Source of the DNA: JBEGTT01 sp041179245
GTDB lineage: Bacteria > Pseudomonadota > Gammaproteobacteria > Burkholderiales > Rhodocyclaceae
Assembly: GCA_041179245.1 (NCBI GenBank)
Contig: JBEGTT010000244.1
Coordinates: 1 to 9,932, forward strand
Length of the DNA: 9,932 bases
Direction: 5' to 3'
Shown: one piece after another, positions 6,266-9,932 of the stretch
How the letters are laid out: every line of letters begins with the position of its first letter
How positions within the stretch are numbered: the first letter of the stretch is position 1
Notes under the pieces: model-generated
Database searches by the model: none
What the model was told of the DNA's origin: nothing
What the model saw: only the letters and a program-made list of their open reading frames with translations
Position numbers and translations under genes: made by a program

Positions 6266-6736
6266 TTATTTGGCTACTGCTGGAGGGGCAGGTGGCACAA
6301 TCTTCGTAATCACGCCACCCTCTTCTTCGTAATTTTGGGAACCTACAGCACCCAGAACTTTGAAACCCTTTTCCGTCAATAAATCCCCAGCAGCACCAGC
6401 ACGGCCCGCATGATTAGAAACGGTCACGATGCCTCGCTCTTTAGGGATAAAAGCAATGTTCTTTTCAAGTTCTTTGGATTGGACGTTCAGGTAAACCGGA
6501 AAGGTTCCGATTTTGCTGATCTCATCGGGACGACGCAGATCAATGAACAGCACCTTGCCTGGTTCAGCCAAAATTGCATCGATGTGAGCACGGTCTAATT
6601 TAGGTGTTTTGTATTTATATACATAAGGTTGTGCTGGCGCAGCCGTCGAAGTTGCAGTGCCCTGAGCAAAAGCCAGCGGTCCTGACACAAACAAAGCCAA
6701 AGCCAATACCCCCAAGTGGTTCATACGAAAAGTCAT
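6266..6736 (-). CDS. Exported rhodanese-fold protein lacking the catalytic cysteine
   Basis: Numbering is for the 156-residue form starting at 6736. A signal peptide (residues 1-25, hydrophobic VLALALFVSGPLAFA) sends it to the periplasm. The rest follows a rhodanese plan: VLFIDLRRPDEISKIG is the CH2A-like motif, and the active loop is SNHAGRAG. There the nucleophile position is S107 and the loop arginine is R112; the protein has no cysteine at all, so it cannot form a persulfide. It may act as a binding or regulatory rhodanese, perhaps for the MBL hydrolase encoded next. The C-terminus is Pro/Ala-rich (PPAPPAVAK). The start follows AGGA by 6 bases at 6736; the ATG at 6742 abuts that AGGA and is less likely. 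Its stop overlaps the hydrolase ribosome binding site, which argues for coupled expression. Confidence 0.88.
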   Translation of the reverse strand: MTFRMNHLGVLALALFVSGPLAFAQGTATSTAAPAQPYVYKYKTPKLDRAHIDAILAEPGKVLFIDLRRPDEISKIGTFPVYLNVQSKELEKNIAFIPKERGIVTVSNHAGRAGAAGDLLTEKGFKVLGAVGSQNYEEEGGVITKIVPPAPPAVAK

Positions 6737-6796
6737 ATCCATTCCTATTCAAGTTAAGAAAACAAGAAGGACCGTTTGCAGACTTCGTGCCACCAA

Positions 6797-7027
6797 TCAG
6801 TTCGGCATGTACATCAGTACAACCCACTGATTTAACGGATTTTCTTCGCCCACGAGACTCTGACTGCCTAAACCTTCCGATCTAGCCTGCCCAGTATTCA
6901 GCAGCTCGCCCAACACCCCTGCTGCTAACGCAGCATCGCCCCCATCGCGTGGCGCCACACTCAAGAAAATCCAGGGGGCCTCCGCTGCTGAAATTTTGGC
7001 AACTGACTGCTGTTCACGCAGCATCAA
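6797..7027 (-). CDS. Doubtful small open frame or gene remnant, 76 codons
   Basis: Not recognised. The frame opens with TTG-ATG at 7027/7024 and encodes a mixed, protein-like sequence with the stretch APWIFLSVAPRDGGDAALAA near the start and NQWVVLMYMPN at the end. Its codons look like ordinary coding sequence and are more GC-rich than the flanking DNA. It lies about 60 bases upstream of the exported rhodanese, in the same direction, and just downstream of the AT-rich block, so it could be the first gene of that operon. Against it: no Shine-Dalgarno precedes either start, an in-frame stop lies only a few codons upstream, and no domain is recognisable. It could be the decayed C-terminal end of a former gene. 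Confidence 0.27.
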   Translation of the reverse strand: MMLREQQSVAKISAAEAPWIFLSVAPRDGGDAALAAGVLGELLNTGQARSEGLGSQSLVGEENPLNQWVVLMYMPN

Positions 7028-7080
7028 TGACCAACCACGACCAGCTCAACAACGTTCGTCATCAAGTAAAAATTTGATTA

Positions 7081-7108
7081 GTTCTTATAAAACATAATGT
7101 TAGAGAAC
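7081..7108. promoter_or_regulatory. Nested AT-rich inverted repeat, candidate operator
   Basis: An 11-bp palindrome AACATAATGTT (7091-7101) is framed by GTTC at 7081-7084 and GAAC at 7105-7108. It lies about 105 bases before the DUF1549 start and, on the other strand, about 345 bases before the rhodanese start. Dimeric winged-helix regulators such as the ArsR-type protein in this window bind AT-rich dyads of this size, but a match to that protein is only a guess. Confidence 0.3.
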
Positions 7109-7211
7109 ATACCGATAGCTGGCACGCTTGCTGCAGTTAGTGGAGCAATCAGTCCACAGCCCCAAGTCGGCAATAGTACTGATATCAATTTATCTCTCTT
7201 GGAGCAGCTCA

Positions 7212-9557
7212 ATGAAGAAAAAAACTGTAGCCCTAGCCGTTATTTGGGCACTTTCGTCCATCATGGTTACGGAAGCTATCGCAATTGATGTGAAACCAGC
7301 CGCTGAAGGTAAAACTAAAGCCAAGGAAACAATTTCACCAACGTGGGCTTTTCAGCCTGTTGCTGTTAGCGCCATTCCGCAAGTTCAACACAAGGCATGG
7401 GTCCGCAGCCCAATTGACGCTTTCGTACTGGCCAAACTAGAAGAGAATGGCATTGCGCCTGCTAAAGACGCAGACCGTGCAACCTATATCCGCCGAGCCA
7501 CCCTTGATGCTTTGGGTATTCTGCCAACACCCGCCGAAGTTAAGGCTTTCGTTAGTGACAAGTCACCAGATGCTTTTGAAAAGCTGGTTGATCGCCTGTT
7601 AGCTTCACCAAAATTTGGTGAACGCCAAGCACGTCGTTGGCTCGACCTTGCCCGATACGCAGACAGTACCGGTTTCCAGAACGACAACACTCGTCCAAAC
7701 AATTGGCGCTATCGTGACTACGTCATTAACTCCTTCAATCAGGACAAGCCCTACGACAAGTTCATCAAAGAACAAATCGCAGGCGATGAATTGTGGCCTG
7801 ACAGTCTGGAATCAAAAATTGCCACGGGTTTCATTGCCGGTTACCCAGACAACTTCAACTCTCGTGATTTAGTGCAGCGCCACTACCAAATCTCTACCGA
7901 CATCACCGCTGAAGTCGGTGAGGTTTTCTTAGCATCAACCGTCGATTGCGCCCGCTGCCACAACCATAAGACTGACAAGGTCAGTCAAAAGGAATACTTC
8001 CAGCTGCAGGCTTTGTTTGCCAATACTTCATTTGATGAAAAAGCCGACTTCCCTAAGGACAAAGAAGGAAAGTGGGATACGGCATTCATCGAAAAGCAAG
8101 CTAAATATCAAGCTGCAACCAAGGATATTCGCGATCGCCAAAAAGCCATTCTGGATACCGTTCGTGCTGACGGCGAGAAATACCATAAAGAGCGTTACCT
8201 GACGGATAGCCGTGAAGCCATCTTCAAGCCTAAAGATCAGTGGAATGCACTGGATCGCTGGGTTAACTGGCGTCTGAAATCAGTATCAACCGAAAACGAC
8301 ATTGCCAACTATCTGAAGCTGACCGCAGAAGACAAGGAACACGCACAATACAGTGCAGACAAAGTCGAAAAATGGAAAGAGTACCAACGCCTGCAGAATG
8401 ATCTGAAGAAATTCGACAAGCAGCGACCGAGTGGCGGCTCCCGCTGGTACACCACAGCACTAGAGCTAGGCAAAGATTCGCCACCGACCCATATCCGCTT
8501 TACCGGTATCCACGAAAAACCATTGGATGAAGTGCAACCTGCCCTCCCTGCACTTTGGGGCGGTGATCCACTCAAAATTGAGCCTACCGCCAATAGTTCC
8601 GGACGGCGCACAGGTTTGGCAAACTGGATTGCTAGCAAGAACAACCCAGTCACGGCGCGTGTTTTTGTTAACCGTCAGTGGGCACAGTTGTTTGGCACCG
8701 GAATCGTCCCCACCGTCCAAGATTTTGGTAAAGCTGGCACCCGCCCAACTAACCTGCCGTTACTCGACTATTTGGCCGATAACTTTGTTAAAAATGGTTG
8801 GAGCCTGAAGAAGCTGGAACGAGAACTCCTTTTGTCCAGCACTTATCGCCAATCCTCTGACTATCGCGCAGACGTCGCCAAAATCGATCCGGAAAACAAG
8901 CTACTTTCCGTTTTTCCCCGCAAACGTCTGGATGCCGAAGAACTACGTGACTCGCTGCTGTATGCCTCTGGCAAGCTGAATGAAACCGTGGGCGGCCCGT
9001 CTGTCTTCCCGCCAATTCACAAATCTCTGGAGAATGCCCAGACTGACTTCATTGGCAATCGCGCGTGGATCGTGTCAGAAAATCCAGAAGACTGGAACCG
9101 TCGCAGCCTATACATCTTTACCCGCCGCAGTTTGCCCTACCCGATCCTGCAACCATTTGATCCAGCCAACCCAAATATCCCGCATCACAAGCGCGATGTC
9201 ACAACCAATCCACTACAGGCCCTGACTCTGTTCAACTCTGACTTGTCGTTGGATTGGTCCAAAGCGCTAGCAGGTCGAATCATTAATGAAGCCGGGCTTG
9301 ATGAAACCAAGCAAATCAACCATCTGTACGAGATCCTGCTCTCTCGCGCTCCAACCAAGACAGAAGTCAAAACACTGACTGAGTTCTTAAAGAAAGAAGT
9401 GCAGCTGGTGGCCGACAAATCTGCCGACGGTAAATTTGAGGTTGCTGTACCGACGGGTGTCAAACCCGAATTTAAGGTCAACCCAATCAAAGGCGCTGCA
9501 TTTGTTGACTTGGTACATACCGTCGCCAACTCCAATGACTTTGCCTATCGCTTCTAA
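7212..9557 (+). CDS. Exported DUF1549/DUF1553 protein with CxxCH motif (PSCyt2/PSD1 type)
   Basis: A 781-residue secreted protein of unknown biochemical role. Residues 1-24 form a signal peptide (MKKKTVALAVIWALSSIMVT, then EAIA). DUF1549 spans about 66-270, beginning VRSPIDAFVLAKLE and including RRWLDLARYADSTGFQND. It ends with the family hallmark C246-A-R-C249-H250 followed by NHK, a c-type heme-like CxxCH motif. A charged, Lys-rich, probably helical linker runs from about 290 to 440. DUF1553 spans about 462-755, starting with GRRTGLANWI and NPVTARVFVNRQWAQLFG and containing RRSLYIFTRRSLPYP. The N-terminal cytochrome domain (PSCyt1) common in planctomycete homologues is absent. The start follows GGAG by 7 bases; an in-frame ATG at 7128 would add 28 residues before the signal peptide and is rejected. 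The DUF1501 gene follows after 28 bases, the usual pairing. Confidence 0.92.
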   Translation: MKKKTVALAVIWALSSIMVTEAIAIDVKPAAEGKTKAKETISPTWAFQPVAVSAIPQVQHKAWVRSPIDAFVLAKLEENGIAPAKDADRATYIRRATLDALGILPTPAEVKAFVSDKSPDAFEKLVDRLLASPKFGERQARRWLDLARYADSTGFQNDNTRPNNWRYRDYVINSFNQDKPYDKFIKEQIAGDELWPDSLESKIATGFIAGYPDNFNSRDLVQRHYQISTDITAEVGEVFLASTVDCARCHNHKTDKVSQKEYFQLQALFANTSFDEKADFPKDKEGKWDTAFIEKQAKYQAATKDIRDRQKAILDTVRADGEKYHKERYLTDSREAIFKPKDQWNALDRWVNWRLKSVSTENDIANYLKLTAEDKEHAQYSADKVEKWKEYQRLQNDLKKFDKQRPSGGSRWYTTALELGKDSPPTHIRFTGIHEKPLDEVQPALPALWGGDPLKIEPTANSSGRRTGLANWIASKNNPVTARVFVNRQWAQLFGTGIVPTVQDFGKAGTRPTNLPLLDYLADNFVKNGWSLKKLERELLLSSTYRQSSDYRADVAKIDPENKLLSVFPRKRLDAEELRDSLLYASGKLNETVGGPSVFPPIHKSLENAQTDFIGNRAWIVSENPEDWNRRSLYIFTRRSLPYPILQPFDPANPNIPHHKRDVTTNPLQALTLFNSDLSLDWSKALAGRIINEAGLDETKQINHLYEILLSRAPTKTEVKTLTEFLKKEVQLVADKSADGKFEVAVPTGVKPEFKVNPIKGAAFVDLVHTVANSNDFAYRF

Positions 9558-9585
9558 CCATTAGCCAACACTTAGGAAATTTAAA

Positions 9586-9932
9586 ATGAGTCATTTTTCA
9601 CGTAGAGATTTTTTAATCAAGTCGGGCCTTGGTCTGGGTGGTGCCTCCATCAGTGGCTTTATCCCAGGCATGGGGTTTATCGGTGCAGCTTCGGCTGCAG
9701 AATTAGCCAACCCACTCGCCCCGAAAGATCCACAATTCGCAGCGAAAGTGAAGTCTGTTATTTGGCTTCACCAGAATGGCGCGCCAAGTACGCTTGATCT
9801 GTACGATTACAAGCCGGAACTTATCAAACTAGCGGGGAAAGAAATCCCAGCCTCTTTCCTAAAAGGGATTAAAACCAGTACGCAGGGCGGTGTTGGTAAG
9901 CTCTTTGTTTCCAAAAACCGAACATGGAAACA
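9586..9932 (+). CDS. Tat-exported DUF1501 protein (3' end cut by window edge)
   Basis: The first 115 codons are visible. The N-terminus carries a twin-arginine signal, SRRDFLIKSG (residues 5-14), then a Gly-rich hydrophobic stretch to an ASAA cleavage region near 40-45. It is therefore exported folded, usually implying a cofactor or metal acquired in the cytoplasm. Mature sequence KSVIWLHQNGAPSTLDLYDYKPEL (about 60-83) is the family's opening block, normally of the form H.GGPS..D.FD.KP. DUF1501 belongs to the alkaline phosphatase/sulfatase-like superfamily, so a metal-dependent hydrolase fold is expected; its substrate is unknown. AGGAAA lies 6-7 bases before the ATG. It pairs with the DUF1549/DUF1553 gene 28 bases upstream. 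Most of the family's usual length lies beyond the right edge. Confidence 0.93.
   Translation, partial: MSHFSRRDFLIKSGLGLGGASISGFIPGMGFIGAASAAELANPLAPKDPQFAAKVKSVIWLHQNGAPSTLDLYDYKPELIKLAGKEIPASFLKGIKTSTQGGVGKLFVSKNRTWK

Larger units (their letters stand above)
6737..7211. promoter_or_regulatory. Divergent intergenic region between the two exported gene pairs
   Basis: About 475 bases separate the minus-strand rhodanese/hydrolase pair from the plus-strand DUF1549/DUF1501 pair and should contain both promoters. The part from 6797 to 7027 is GC-rich and holds one doubtful minus-strand reading frame (listed separately). The part from about 7050 to 7110 is markedly AT-rich. It contains the inverted repeats ATCAA-N8-TTGAT (7061-7078) and AACAT-A-ATGTT (7091-7101), the latter nested between GTTC (7081) and GAAC (7105). 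A -10-like TATAAA at 7087 and CATAAT at 7093 lack well-spaced -35 boxes, so no promoter can be fixed. The remainder shows nothing recognisable. Confidence 0.5.

Noticed and set aside
7128..7211. Upstream in-frame extension of the DUF1549 protein
   Set aside because: It would put 28 residues in front of a clear signal peptide, whereas GGAG is properly spaced before the ATG at 7212.
7097..7288. 63-codon plus-strand frame starting inside the palindromic block
   Set aside because: It has no ribosome binding site, runs into the well-supported signal peptide region of the DUF1549 gene in another frame, and shows no recognisable domain.
8263..8720. Minus-strand frames opposite the DUF1549/DUF1553 gene
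   Set aside because: They are antisense to a well-conserved domain protein, with no start signals or recognisable domains.
1..9932. tRNA, rRNA, CRISPR array, insertion sequence or prophage elements
   Set aside because: No cloverleaf, spaced direct repeats, transposase or integrase motifs were seen; the encapsulin has an HK97-type fold but its desulfurase partner and lack of phage neighbours argue against a prophage capsid.

Overview
The window (about 49% GC by eye, dense genes, clear AGGAG-type ribosome binding sites) looks like a chromosomal segment of a proteobacterium, probably gamma or beta. That placement is inferred from gene style only. No rRNA, tRNA, CRISPR or insertion sequence was found.

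Left third (1-3098, all minus strand): a three-gene operon read right to left. It encodes a cytoplasmic rhodanese with an intact Cys loop, a SrpI-like family 2A encapsulin shell protein, and a SufS-type cysteine desulfurase with an N-terminal extension of about 145 residues. That extension is the hallmark of the cargo enzyme of family 2A encapsulins. The set is a sulfur-metabolism nanocompartment: the desulfurase takes sulfur from cysteine inside a protein shell, and the rhodanese can move or relay sulfane sulfur. The desulfurase overlaps the shell gene by 26 bases and runs off the left edge almost complete. A strong intrinsic terminator pointing into the operon sits about 30 bases before the rhodanese start, with an inverted repeat just upstream, so attenuation or readthrough is a real question.

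Middle (3263-4795): a minus-strand four-helix membrane protein of unknown function, then a small plus-strand pair. The first of the pair is a 107-residue helix-hairpin-helix protein resembling the RNA polymerase alpha C-terminal domain. The second is an ArsR/SmtB-type regulator without the usual metal-binding or dithiol residues. A stem-loop separates the pair from the convergent genes that follow.

Right half (4796-9932): two divergent exported gene pairs. On the minus strand are a secreted rhodanese-fold protein whose catalytic Cys is replaced by Ser and a secreted metallo-beta-lactamase-fold hydrolase with a complete metal site. On the plus strand are a secreted DUF1549/DUF1553 protein with a CxxCH motif and a Tat-exported DUF1501 protein cut by the right edge. 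The divergent intergenic region of about 475 bases holds an AT-rich block with inverted repeats and one doubtful small reading frame. The layout suggests a cell-envelope module of unknown function beside a cytoplasmic sulfur nanocompartment. A functional link between the two halves is a hypothesis only.
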